From NCBI RefSeq assembly GCF_900105515.1, contig NZ_FNSY01000001.1:620001-684000 (forward strand): DNA of 64,000 bases, written 5' to 3'. Made by a program: the position numbers and the translations under genes. The notes under the pieces were generated by a model. That model was not told where the DNA came from. It saw only the letters and a list, made by a program, of their open reading frames with translations, and did not search any database. Each line of letters opens with the position of its first letter. Within the stretch, counting starts at the first letter, position 1. Shown piece by piece: positions 33,591 to 42,355 of this stretch. The DNA is from Streptomyces sp. 2131.1 (GTDB lineage: Bacteria; Actinomycetota; Actinomycetes; Streptomycetales; Streptomycetaceae).

Positions 33591-35786
33591 TCAGTGGATC
33601 AGCACCTGGGAGAGGGCGACCCGGCCGGTTCCGGTCCTCACGATCCGTACCGTGCGGGTCCGGCTGTCCAGGTCCACGACGGTGGGGCGCAGGGCCTGGC
33701 CGCTGATGTGGACGGTGCCGTCGTCGGTGACGATGTCGAAGTCGGCCGTGGTGGTGGAGGCGTCGTTCCAGACCTCTACCTGGCGGATGTGCCGGGTGGT
33801 GCCGAGGTCCACCTGCCACCAGGCGCCGTCCTCGGCGAGCGTGCGGCTGTCGGTGTTGGTGTCCGCGTCCAGGGCCAGCGCGGCGGTAGCCGTGCCGTCG
33901 GTGGAGGACTGGGTGGCCGTGCCGGTGCGGGCCAGGTCGGTGCGGAGCTGCTCGACCGGCCCGCCGTGGGCACCGGCGCGGGCGGCGACGGCGAGGGCGG
34001 CGGCCGGGAGCCGGTCGAGCCCGGTGTGGTTGCCGGTCATGACGGAGCCGGTGCCGCCGAGCGCGGGGGCGGCGGTGTCCGTCCAGTTGCCGCGCGCGGT
34101 GTTCCGGATGCCGTAGTCCGCCCAGTTGGACACCCACTTGTAGCCGATGCGGGTGATGACGTTGTTCTCGACGGTGATGTGCGAGGACTGCTCGTCGAGG
34201 TAGATGCCGTTGCCGTCGCGCTCGGTGTTGCCGTACGCGGAGCGGTTGATGTAGTTGCCGCTGACGACCGTGCCGGGCTGGGCACCCTGCGTGTAGACGG
34301 CGCCGCCGTCGTGCTGCTGCCGGGCGACCTCCATGACGTCGGTGATGCGGTTGTTCGTCACCTTGTTGTCGCGCAGGACGGACTTCTGCGCCTCCGGCTG
34401 GTTCCAGCCCCAGCCGACGGAGACCGCCGAGTACGGGAGGTGGTCCAGGCTGTTGTGGTCGACGGTCAGCCCGGCCTCGTAACCGGCCCAGATGCCGACC
34501 GAGTCCGTGTACTCGACGCCGGTGCGGCTGATCGTGTTGTACGCGACGGTGTTGCGTTCCCCGGAGAGCGCGGGCTCCGGCAGGGGCTCGGTGTCGCCGA
34601 CGTAGACCGCGCCCGAGGAGAGGTCGGTGAACGCCGAGCGGGTGAGGGCGCTGTCCTTGGTACCGGCCTCCAGGACCGCTCCGGCGCCGCCGAGGTGGGT
34701 GAAGCTCGCCGTGTCGACGGCGACCCGCCGGCCGCCGCGCACGGTGAGCGCGGCGGCCGGCTTGGTGTAGTAGCGGCCGGCGTGGTCGACGGGGCCGGTG
34801 GCTCCGGTCAGGGTGAGACCGGCCTGCATCCCCGCGTAGCCCTCGTCGGTGTCGGGCTGCCGGTAGGCCGCGTACGCGAAGCCGATGCCGCTGACCGTGA
34901 GGTCGTGGGCGCCGTCGACGGTGAGCAGCTGTTCGGTGTGCGGGGTGACGGCCCGCGCGTGACGCATGTTCTCGCCCTCGCGCGGGAGGTAGGTGACCGT
35001 ACGGGCGGCGGAGTTCCACACGAACTCGCCCGGCTCGTCGAGGAGTTCGGCGGCGTTCTCGAAGAACGCGACGCCGCTGTAGCGGGTGGAGTCGACGGCG
35101 GTGGTGTCCCAGGCGGGGCCGGTGCGGTCGGTGCCGCTCGCCGAGTTGGTCCAGCAGGGCTGGGCGAAGGTGAGGGTGTCGCCGCCGACGCCCGCGATCC
35201 GGCAGTGGTAGTTGCGCCAGCGGATACGGATGACGGCCTCGGCGTCCGTGGGGTGCGCCCAGTGGTCGATGCCGGTCGCGGTGGCGCCGGTCATGCCGGT
35301 GGCCGTGGCGTCGCAGGTGCTCGCGGCGCATGCCTCGCCCCGGGCGCGGGTGGCGCGCCGGCCGTCGACGAAGAGCTGGCGCGGGGTGACACCCTCGGGG
35401 ACGGCGGCGGTCCAGGTTCCGTCGGTGTTCCGGTGCCAGCCGGTGAGGTCCCGGCCGCCGGAGAGGACGGGGTGGGCGCCGGGCGCGGCGGCCCAGGTGG
35501 TGCCGGAGTCGGCCGCGCCGAGCTCCAGGGGCGCGTCCAGCCGGTAGTTGCCGTCCTTCAGGAGTACGCGGACGGCGCGGCGGTGCTCGGTGCGGGCCAG
35601 GTCGCGGGCGCCGTCGAGAGTGCAGGGGCGGGCGGCGGTGCAGGAGGAGCCGCGGCCGTCCGGGGCGGCGTACAGGGTGCGGGTGGTGCCGGGCGCGGCG
35701 CCGGCCGGGGCGGCGAGCAGGGCGGTCAGGAGGGCGGCGGTGGCGGACGCGGCGGTGGCTCGTACGACGTTCAGGGGGCGGTTCAC
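33591..35786 (-). CDS. secreted right-handed beta-helix protein with C-terminal discoidin-like domain
   Basis: 731 residues from GTG at 35786. A Sec signal peptide ends near residue 30 (APAGAAPG). Residues about 40-590 contain repeated short strands with Asn ladders (for example NKVTNNRITDVME and NYINRSAYGNTERDGNGIY), the right-handed parallel beta-helix fold typical of polysaccharide lyases and some glycosidases. The last 130 residues resemble an F5/8 type C (discoidin/CBM32-like) domain with WWQVDLGTTRHIRQVEVW. Start overlaps the M1 peptidase stop (GTGA). Catalytic activity is inferred from fold only. Confidence 0.83.
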   Translation of the reverse strand: MNRPLNVVRATAASATAALLTALLAAPAGAAPGTTRTLYAAPDGRGSSCTAARPCTLDGARDLARTEHRRAVRVLLKDGNYRLDAPLELGAADSGTTWAAAPGAHPVLSGGRDLTGWHRNTDGTWTAAVPEGVTPRQLFVDGRRATRARGEACAASTCDATATGMTGATATGIDHWAHPTDAEAVIRIRWRNYHCRIAGVGGDTLTFAQPCWTNSASGTDRTGPAWDTTAVDSTRYSGVAFFENAAELLDEPGEFVWNSAARTVTYLPREGENMRHARAVTPHTEQLLTVDGAHDLTVSGIGFAYAAYRQPDTDEGYAGMQAGLTLTGATGPVDHAGRYYTKPAAALTVRGGRRVAVDTASFTHLGGAGAVLEAGTKDSALTRSAFTDLSSGAVYVGDTEPLPEPALSGERNTVAYNTISRTGVEYTDSVGIWAGYEAGLTVDHNSLDHLPYSAVSVGWGWNQPEAQKSVLRDNKVTNNRITDVMEVARQQHDGGAVYTQGAQPGTVVSGNYINRSAYGNTERDGNGIYLDEQSSHITVENNVITRIGYKWVSNWADYGIRNTARGNWTDTAAPALGGTGSVMTGNHTGLDRLPAAALAVAARAGAHGGPVEQLRTDLARTGTATQSSTDGTATAALALDADTNTDSRTLAEDGAWWQVDLGTTRHIRQVEVWNDASTTTADFDIVTDDGTVHISGQALRPTVVDLDSRTRTVRIVRTGTGRVALSQVLIH

Positions 35787-37249
35787 GCGGTGGCCTTCCA
35801 GTCGGGGTGGCCGGGCATGGGCGGGTTGACGGCCCCGTAGAGCCAGTCGCGCAGGAACGGGTCGAGGGAGCGGTCGCGGGTGAGGTCGACGGTGTGCCGG
35901 ATGAACTGTTCGGAGGTGTACGTGGAGTCCTTGAAACGCCTCACCCACTCGCGCATGACCGTGTCGAAGGACCGCCGGCCGACGCGCTGGTTCAGGGCGT
36001 AGAGGACCAGGGCGCCGCCGTCGTAGATGTTGGTGCCGCCGAGCGCCTTGGGGAGTCCGGGCGGGCCGTCGGCGGCGCGGACGGCGTCGAGCTTCTCGTA
36101 CGTGGCCTTCATCTTGTCGGCGAGGACGGACCAGCCGCGCTCCTCGCCGTACAGGCCGGCGTAGTAGACGGCGGGGCCCTCGTTGAGCCATGCCTGCTGC
36201 CAGTCGTGCGGGGTGACGGAGTCGCCGAACCACTGGTGGACGAGCTCGTGGACCATCGTGGTCTCGTAGCCGGGGCGGCCCTGGGCGTCAGGCTTGAACC
36301 AGTTTGTGCCGAAGAGCGAGAGCGTCTGGTTCTCCAGCGCGTCGGTGTAGCCGTCGTAGATGTGCACCCCGTAGACGGAGAACGGGTAGCGGCCGAACTT
36401 CGCCTCCAGCCAGGCCAGATGGTCGGCTGTGCGGGCGACGATCGAGGCGTACGTGTCCTCCTGGCCGCAGGGCACGATGTGGCGCAGTGGCAGGCCGCGG
36501 TGGCTGCTGCCGTAGAGGTAGGTGCCCTTGACCACGGCGATGCCGATGAGTTCGGTGGCCATGCGCTCGCGGAGGGCGAAGTGCCAGACGGCGGAGCCGT
36601 CGGAGCGCGGTGTGCGGTGCGTCAGCTCGCCGTTCGCGGTGGCGACGTAGCCCTCGGGGGCGCTGATGTGGAACGTCCACGTCGCCTTGTCGGAGGGGGT
36701 GTCGTTGCAGGGCAGGAACGTGTCGGCGCGGGAGGACTGGGCGGCCGAGGCGAAGCCGCCGTCGCTGCCGAAGCGCCAGCCGGTGAGGCCGAGCCGGGGT
36801 GCCTTGCCGTTGCCCCGGTAGCGGATCTCCACGGTGAGCGCCTGGTGTTCGCGGATCGGGTGGACCGGGGTGACGGTCAGCTCCTGGCCGCTCCGGCCGG
36901 CGGTGAGCTGCCAGGCGGCGGGGCGGCCCGCGACGGTGACGGCGTCGATGGTGTGGCCGTCGGTGTCCAGGTTGAAGGCGGACAGGTCCTGGGTGGCCTT
37001 GGCGCTGATTCTCACCGTGGCGGTGAAGTCGTACGTCACCGGGGTGAAGTCGAAGGTGAGGTCGTAGTGCGTGACCTGGTAGCCGCCGTTGCCGAGGGTC
37101 GGGAAGAGCGGGTCGCCGACGCCGTCGGAGCCGGGCTCCGGGTCGAAGCGGTGCGGCCGGGCGGCGGCGGGCGTGGAGAGTGCGGGGACGGCGACGGCTG
37201 CCGCCGCGGCGGCGGTGCCGAGTGCGAGGACCGAGCGTCGGGTGGTCAC
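35783..37249 (-). CDS. secreted M1-family metallopeptidase
   Basis: 488 residues with a Tat-like signal (TTRRSVLALG, then an Ala-rich core to about residue 31). The zinc site is complete: HELVHQ with His334, Glu335 and His338, then Glu357 in WLNEG, the HExxH-x18-E of family M1. The substrate-N-terminus motif is DALEN (303-307) in place of GAMEN. It is much shorter than full aminopeptidase N (about 870 residues) and lacks the helical C-terminal domain, as in other short secreted actinobacterial M1 enzymes. GTG overlaps the stop of the binding-protein gene by 4 bp, so expression is tied to the importer. Confidence 0.88.
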   Translation of the reverse strand: MTTRRSVLALGTAAAAAAVAVPALSTPAAARPHRFDPEPGSDGVGDPLFPTLGNGGYQVTHYDLTFDFTPVTYDFTATVRISAKATQDLSAFNLDTDGHTIDAVTVAGRPAAWQLTAGRSGQELTVTPVHPIREHQALTVEIRYRGNGKAPRLGLTGWRFGSDGGFASAAQSSRADTFLPCNDTPSDKATWTFHISAPEGYVATANGELTHRTPRSDGSAVWHFALRERMATELIGIAVVKGTYLYGSSHRGLPLRHIVPCGQEDTYASIVARTADHLAWLEAKFGRYPFSVYGVHIYDGYTDALENQTLSLFGTNWFKPDAQGRPGYETTMVHELVHQWFGDSVTPHDWQQAWLNEGPAVYYAGLYGEERGWSVLADKMKATYEKLDAVRAADGPPGLPKALGGTNIYDGGALVLYALNQRVGRRSFDTVMREWVRRFKDSTYTSEQFIRHTVDLTRDRSLDPFLRDWLYGAVNPPMPGHPDWKATA

Positions 37250-38919
37250 TTCTTCCCCTTCTGGAAGGCTTCCTCGAACTCGCCGCGGGCCTTCTCGCCG
37301 CCCTTGGCCAGGTAGTCCTTGACCAGCTGGTCGTAGGCGGACATGGGCTTGCGGCCGGAGATGATGTCCTTGAGCACGTCGCCCTTGAGGGTGCCGAGGC
37401 TGCCGGCGCTCTTGGAGTCCCAGGTGGGCGAGGAGTACTGGAGCGTCGGGTCCGGCACCATCATCGGGATCATCTTGGTGAAGGTGTCGTGGACGTGGCG
37501 CACGCCCTGCTCGGAGTCGGCGCTGAAGATCGCCGGGACCGCGGACGCGGCGAACTTCCAGGGGACGGTGACGTCCTGGGTGCCCTGCTTGGTGAGGGCC
37601 GGGTTGCCCTTGTCGTCGCGGGTGAAGTCCTTGCCCTCGACGCCGTAGTTGATGAGCGTGTACTCCAGGCTGCCGAACGGCGAGGCCGCGAAGTCGGCGA
37701 ACCGCAGGATCTCCTTGACGCGGTCCCCGGAGGCCTTGCTGATGTGGGTGTTCTGGAGCGCGACGTTGTCCATCCAGGCGACGGCGTCCTTGCCGACCGG
37801 TACGAAGGGGCGCGGGTCGAACTTCTTGTTGATCGCCTTCATCGCGGCGATGTAGCCGACGCCCGGGGCGAGGTACGTGGGCATGCCGTCGTAGACGTAC
37901 GCGCCCTTGCCGTTCTTGAACATGTCCGTGTACTGGGCCTTCTGCGCCCCGGACATCTGGAGGGTGCCCGGGTAGTAGCAGCCGGCCTTGTACAGCAGGC
38001 GGGCCGTCTCGACCGCCGTGCGGTACTCCGGGGTCTCCAGGTCCAGGGTGAACTTGCCCGTCTTCTCGTCCAGGCGCCAGAAATTGGGCGCGCCGGCGGA
38101 CATGGCGAGCATGGTGGTGACGCCCGCGATGATGGCGTACCGGTCCTCCTTGGGGCGGGTCAGCTCCTTGCAGACCTCGACGAACCGGTCCAGGTCGGTG
38201 ATCTGGTCCAGGCTGGTGACGCCGACCTCCTCGAAGAGGTCGTGGCGGTAGACCCCGGCGCCGGCGGTGCCGGTGCGGGCGATCGGGATGCCGTAGAGCT
38301 TGCCGCCGAAGATCGCGCCCTGCCAGGCGCCCTTCGGGATGGCGGCGAGGTTGGGGTAGTTTTTGATCGCGTCTCCGGCGAGGTGCGGGGTGAGGTCGGC
38401 GCACTTGGCCTGGAGGAAGGCGGCCTTGTTGTCGACGCCGCCGCTCTCCGGGTACATGAAGAGGTCGGGGAGGCTGTCGCTGGCCACCATGGTGGAGAAC
38501 TTGGTGCCGTAGTCGTCGGCGGGGACGGCCGTGATGTCCACCCGGCCGCCGAGCAGCTTCTCGATCTCCTGCCAGGCCGCGTTCTTGCCGCGCGAGGGCG
38601 GCGGCGGGGAGAAGGTCTCCATGGCCGCGCTGATGGGCTTCGCCCCCTTGAGCGGTGTGGTCTTCGTGGCCCGCAGCGGCTTGGCCGGGTAGCTGAAGAA
38701 GCCCTGCGGGACGCCGGCCGCGGTGCCCGCCAGGTCGGGCTTGAGCCCGATGTTTCGGACGGCGCTGCGCGGGAGCAGGGACGCGCTCTTGGCCTCGGCC
38801 TTCGCGGTCGTGCCGCCGTCGCCGCAGGCGGCGAGCAGCGGGGCGGCGGCCAGTCCGAGGCCGGCACCGGCACCGAGGCGGAAGAGCGCTCTGCGGTTGA
38901 TGGGGGTGGAGCTCGACAC
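37246..38919 (-). CDS. ABC transporter substrate-binding lipoprotein (LplA-like)
   Basis: 557 residues with twin-arginine signal NRRALFRLG and lipobox LAAC (Cys32), so a Tat-exported lipoprotein. At about 525 mature residues it belongs to the large LplA-type class that accompanies LplB/LplC permeases and often binds acidic or complex oligosaccharides. It lies 48 bp after the LplC-type permease gene and is coupled to the M1 peptidase gene downstream. Confidence 0.88.
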   Translation of the reverse strand: MSSSTPINRRALFRLGAGAGLGLAAAPLLAACGDGGTTAKAEAKSASLLPRSAVRNIGLKPDLAGTAAGVPQGFFSYPAKPLRATKTTPLKGAKPISAAMETFSPPPPSRGKNAAWQEIEKLLGGRVDITAVPADDYGTKFSTMVASDSLPDLFMYPESGGVDNKAAFLQAKCADLTPHLAGDAIKNYPNLAAIPKGAWQGAIFGGKLYGIPIARTGTAGAGVYRHDLFEEVGVTSLDQITDLDRFVEVCKELTRPKEDRYAIIAGVTTMLAMSAGAPNFWRLDEKTGKFTLDLETPEYRTAVETARLLYKAGCYYPGTLQMSGAQKAQYTDMFKNGKGAYVYDGMPTYLAPGVGYIAAMKAINKKFDPRPFVPVGKDAVAWMDNVALQNTHISKASGDRVKEILRFADFAASPFGSLEYTLINYGVEGKDFTRDDKGNPALTKQGTQDVTVPWKFAASAVPAIFSADSEQGVRHVHDTFTKMIPMMVPDPTLQYSSPTWDSKSAGSLGTLKGDVLKDIISGRKPMSAYDQLVKDYLAKGGEKARGEFEEAFQKGKK

Positions 38920-38967
38920 CTGGATCTCCTTGGAAGAGGGAGGGAGAGGAGTGGCGGACGGCGGCGG

Positions 38968-39924
38968 TCAGCCCTTGATGGCGCCGGTGAGCACGCCCTT
39001 GGTGAAGTAGCGCTGGAGGAAGGGGTAGACACAGAGGATCGGGACGACCGCGACCACCAGGACCGCCATCTGCACGGCCTGCTGCGGGGCGAGCACTTCG
39101 CCGGCGGACGCGGAGTCGAGGCTCTGGCCCTGGAGGACGTAGGTCCGCAGCACCATGGGCAGCGGCCACTTGTCGGAGTCGTTGAGGTACAGGAGCGAGT
39201 TGAAGAAGGCGTTCCAGTACGTCACCGCGTAGAAGAGGCTGATGACGGCGAGGACGGCCTTGGACAGCGGCAGGACGACGCGGACCAGGATGCGGAAGTC
39301 CCCGGCGCCGTCAACCTTGGCCGCGTCGTACAGCTCCTCCGGCAGGTTCATGAAGAAGGAGCGCAGGACGACCAGGTTGAAGGCGCTGACCAGGGTGGGC
39401 ATCACGAGCGCCGCGTAGGTGTCGTACAGCCCGAGCCCCTTGACCAGCAGGAAGTTCGGGATGATGCCGGCGTTGAACAGCATCGTGAACAGGGCCGTCA
39501 TCAGGATGAAGCGGGAGCCGGTGACCTCGCGGCGGGAGAGCCCGTACGCCATGCCTACGGTGACGAGCAGACTGGCGAGGGTGCCGAACACGGTGATGCC
39601 CAGGGACACGATCAGGGCCCGGCTGACGACGCCTCCGGTGAAGATCGTGCGGTACGCGTCCAGCGTCGGGTGGTCCGGCCACAGGACGAGGCCGGAGCTC
39701 CTGATGATGTCGGTCTGCGAGGCGAAGCTCGTCCCGATGACGCCGACCAGCGGGTACGCGACGGCGAGGACGACCACGACGACGGCGACGGCCTTCGCGG
39801 TCTGACCGAGGCGGGTCGGGCGCTCCATCCACGGCGGGCGGCCGTCGGACCTGCGTACGGGGGCGGGCGGGGGCGCCGGTGTGGTGCTCCGGGCCGTGGC
39901 GCGCGTCTTCTCAGCGGTCAGCAC
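38968..39924 (-). CDS. ABC transporter permease (LplC/YtcP-type)
   Basis: 318 residues from GTG at 39924, which overlaps the LplB-type gene by 14 bp. After a 40-residue Pro/Ala-rich tail come six hydrophobic helices; the EAA loop is ELYDAAKVDGAGDFRILV (about 200-217). The C-terminus YFTKGVLTGAIKG is the usual end of LplC/YtcP permeases. Partner of the 39911-40930 permease. Confidence 0.9.
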   Translation of the reverse strand: MLTAEKTRATARSTTPAPPPAPVRRSDGRPPWMERPTRLGQTAKAVAVVVVVLAVAYPLVGVIGTSFASQTDIIRSSGLVLWPDHPTLDAYRTIFTGGVVSRALIVSLGITVFGTLASLLVTVGMAYGLSRREVTGSRFILMTALFTMLFNAGIIPNFLLVKGLGLYDTYAALVMPTLVSAFNLVVLRSFFMNLPEELYDAAKVDGAGDFRILVRVVLPLSKAVLAVISLFYAVTYWNAFFNSLLYLNDSDKWPLPMVLRTYVLQGQSLDSASAGEVLAPQQAVQMAVLVVAVVPILCVYPFLQRYFTKGVLTGAIKG

Positions 39925-40930
39925 CGCGGTACACCCCTTCGTGGCCGAGTCGGTGGGCGAACTTGTTGGCACCCAGCACGAGCGCGGTGCCGATGACCGC
40001 CTTGACGAGTCCGACGGCGGCGGCGACGCCCCAGTCGTTGTCCTTGATGCCGTGGTAGTAGACGTAGGTGTCGAGCACCTCGCCGGCGTCCGGGCCGACC
40101 GCGTCGCGCTGGAGCAGGATCTGCTCGAAGCCGACGGAGAGGATCTGCCCGAGGTTGAGGATGAGCAGCAGGATCAGCACGGGCGCGATGCCCGGCAGCG
40201 TCACGTGCCACAGCCGGCGCCTCGGCCCCGCTCCGTCGATCGCGGCGGCCTCGTACTGCTGCCGGTCGATGTTGAGGAGGGCGGCGAGGATGATGATCGT
40301 GCCCCAGCCGGCGTCCTTCCAGGCCACCTGGAGGGTGAGCAGCCAGGGGAAGGCGTCCGGGTCGCTCATCATGTCGTAGCGGGGCAGGCCCATGCTGCCG
40401 AGGAAGTCGGGCAGGACGCCGGCGCCGCCCAGGATCTGCTGGAAGATCGAGACGATGATGACCCAGCCGATGAAGTGCGGCAGATAGACGACGCTCTGCA
40501 CGAAACGGCGGATGCGGTCGCTGGCGATGCTGTTGAGCAGCAGGGCCAGGGCGATCGGCACCGGGAAGAAGAACACCAGCTGGACGAGGGCGATCTCCAG
40601 GGTGTTGAACGTGGCGGTCCAGAAGGCCGGTTCGCTGAATGCCGCGGAGAAGTTGGCGAAGCCCACCCAGACGCTGTGCATGTAGCCGAGGTAGGGCTGG
40701 TAGTCCTGGAACGCCACCACGTAGCCGAGCAGCGGCACGTAGTGGAAGACGACGAAGTAGAGCAGGCCGGGCAGGGTGAGCAGCAGCATCACACGGTCGC
40801 GTTTGAGGCGCTGTCCGAGCGTGAGCCGGTGCGGGGCGGCGATGTCCGGGCCGGGCGGGGCGGGTTCTTCGCCCCGCTTTCGCCGCGTTCGCCGCTTCTC
40901 GCGCGGCAGCGGGGGTGCTGTGTCAGCCAT
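39911..40930 (-). CDS. ABC transporter permease (LplB/YtcO-type)
   Basis: 339 residues from ATG at 40930, with AGGA upstream. A very basic cytoplasmic tail (REKRRTRRKRGEE) precedes six hydrophobic helices; the EAA loop is QYEAAAIDGAGPRRRLW (about 214-230) and the C-terminal NWGVAAAVGLVKAVIG region is typical of LplB permeases. First gene of the locus B importer operon, with the GTAAGCGGTT site 56 bp upstream. No ATPase gene is linked. Confidence 0.9.
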   Translation of the reverse strand: MADTAPPLPREKRRTRRKRGEEPAPPGPDIAAPHRLTLGQRLKRDRVMLLLTLPGLLYFVVFHYVPLLGYVVAFQDYQPYLGYMHSVWVGFANFSAAFSEPAFWTATFNTLEIALVQLVFFFPVPIALALLLNSIASDRIRRFVQSVVYLPHFIGWVIIVSIFQQILGGAGVLPDFLGSMGLPRYDMMSDPDAFPWLLTLQVAWKDAGWGTIIILAALLNIDRQQYEAAAIDGAGPRRRLWHVTLPGIAPVLILLLILNLGQILSVGFEQILLQRDAVGPDAGEVLDTYVYYHGIKDNDWGVAAAVGLVKAVIGTALVLGANKFAHRLGHEGVYRGADR

Positions 40931-40985
40931 GGTGGGTCCTGTTCGGCTGGGTGGCGCGTGGTGTGCCTTCTGCGGCGGCAAGTTA

Positions 40986-40996
40986 GTAAGCGGTTA
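40986..40996. promoter_or_regulatory. LacI-type operator candidate, importer operon of locus B
   Basis: GTAAGCGGTTA, near-palindromic around a central CG (TAA.CG.TTA), lies 56 bp upstream of the LplB-type gene. GTAAGCGGTT recurs in reverse orientation at 43528-43537 in front of the M60 peptidase gene. The remainder of the 256-bp divergent gap holds no supported gene. Confidence 0.6.
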
Positions 40997-41186
40997 ACCC
41001 AAGCGTCAAGGGATCCGCACGAACGACTTCACCGACGGGCGCTCATCGAGCGGAATTCCGGCAATCCGAAGTGGGAAAAACCGGCAACAACAAGCCATTC
41101 TGCGACGTCGTGCGCTTGACGGTCGGGCGTCGGCATCCCTAGCGTGCCGGTCAATCCATAGAACACGATTACTATCCGGAGGCAGG

Positions 41187-42260
41187 GTGCGAACCACCGA
41201 ACAGGCGCCGGCCCGTCCCGGTACCGATGCGGCTGACCCTCACGGGAGGCGTCCGCGCACGGTCCTGGTCATGAGCACGGGCCTGCTGGACGACGTCTTC
41301 CCGCCCGCCGTCCGGTCCCGGCTCGAAGAGACCGCCGAGCTGCTCGAACCCTCGGTGATCAGCGAGTTCGACTCCCCCGCCGCCGCCCGGGCGCTGTCCG
41401 GGGCCGAGGTGCTGCTGACCGGCTGGGGCTGCCCGCCGGTGGACACCGCGCTGCTGGACCGGGCCCCGGGGCTGCGGGCCGTCGTCCACGCGGCCGGCAC
41501 GGTGAAAACGTTTCTGTCACCGGCCGCCTTCGACCGCGGGATCGTCGTCTCGTCGGCCGCCGCGGCCAACGCCGTGCCGGTGGCCGAGTTCACCCTCGCG
41601 GCGATCATCATGGGCGCCAAGCGCGTCTTCCCGCTCGCGGGCCTCTACCGGACCCGCCGCACCCACCGCACCGCCGCCGACCTGGACCGCCACCACTGGC
41701 TCGGCACCCACGGCCTGACCGTCGGGGTGGTCGGCGCCTCCCGGATCGGCCGCCGCGTGATCGAGCTGCTGCAGGGGGCGCTGGACGCGGAGGTGCTGCT
41801 CCACGACCCGTACGTGAGCGCTGCCGAGGCCGCCCTGCTCGGTGTGACCCCCACCGACCTGGACACCCTCGTGGCGACCAGCGACGTGGTGAGCCTGCAC
41901 GCCCCGGACACGCCCGAGACCCGGAACATGATCGACGCCCGCCGCATCGGCCTGATGCGCCCCGGCACCCTGCTCGTCAACACCGCGCGCGGCCCGCTGG
42001 TGGACACCGAGGCGCTCACCCCGCACCTGGTCAGCGGCCGGCTCGACGCGGTCCTCGACGTGACCTCGCCGGAGCCGCTGCCGGCCGGCCACCCCTTGTG
42101 GGACCTGCCCAACGTGTTCCTGACCCCGCACCTGGCGGGCGCCCAGGGCAACGAGGTCGGCCGGCTCGGCGCGCTCGCCGTCGACGAACTGGCGCGGTAC
42201 GCGCGCGGCGAACCCTTCGGGCACCCCGTGCACCGGGCCGACCTGGGGAGGATCGCGTGA
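41187..42260 (+). CDS. D-isomer-specific 2-hydroxyacid dehydrogenase family protein
   Basis: A 357-residue NAD(P)-dependent dehydrogenase. The Rossmann segment is GVVGASRIGRRVIELL (about 178-193; Ser in place of the usual Gly in GxGxxG), the catalytic Arg lies in VNTARGPLVD (about 258-267), a conserved acidic residue follows in DVTSPEPL, and His is in TPHLAG (about 312-317). GTG at 41187 follows GGAGG. It probably reduces or oxidises a 2-keto/hydroxy acid made from uronic acids, as judged from the lyase genes nearby. It starts the plus-strand half of locus B, 95 bp before the LacI gene. Confidence 0.87.
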   Translation: MRTTEQAPARPGTDAADPHGRRPRTVLVMSTGLLDDVFPPAVRSRLEETAELLEPSVISEFDSPAAARALSGAEVLLTGWGCPPVDTALLDRAPGLRAVVHAAGTVKTFLSPAAFDRGIVVSSAAAANAVPVAEFTLAAIIMGAKRVFPLAGLYRTRRTHRTAADLDRHHWLGTHGLTVGVVGASRIGRRVIELLQGALDAEVLLHDPYVSAAEAALLGVTPTDLDTLVATSDVVSLHAPDTPETRNMIDARRIGLMRPGTLLVNTARGPLVDTEALTPHLVSGRLDAVLDVTSPEPLPAGHPLWDLPNVFLTPHLAGAQGNEVGRLGALAVDELARYARGEPFGHPVHRADLGRIA

Positions 42261-42355
42261 CGTCCCTTCCGCCGCGGGCCCCGGTGCCGCGGCGGACACC
42301 GCCCGCCCCGGCACTAGGCTCGTCGTCACACAACAGCCTTCAGGGGGTGAGCCGG

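Noticed and set aside
35787..36233. Upstream extension of the beta-helix gene
   Set aside because: It overlaps the M1 peptidase coding sequence out of frame; the GTG at 35786 is followed directly by a good signal peptide and overlaps the M1 stop.
35783..39169. Apparent 1128-residue fusion ending in the M1 peptidase
   Set aside because: The upstream part is an out-of-frame reading of the binding-protein gene; the peptidase has its own GTG start and signal peptide at 37249.
37180..39996. 938-codon plus-strand frame opposite the importer genes of locus B
   Set aside because: Shadow frame; full-length motifs for a lipoprotein, permeases and M1 peptidase lie on the minus strand in the same interval.
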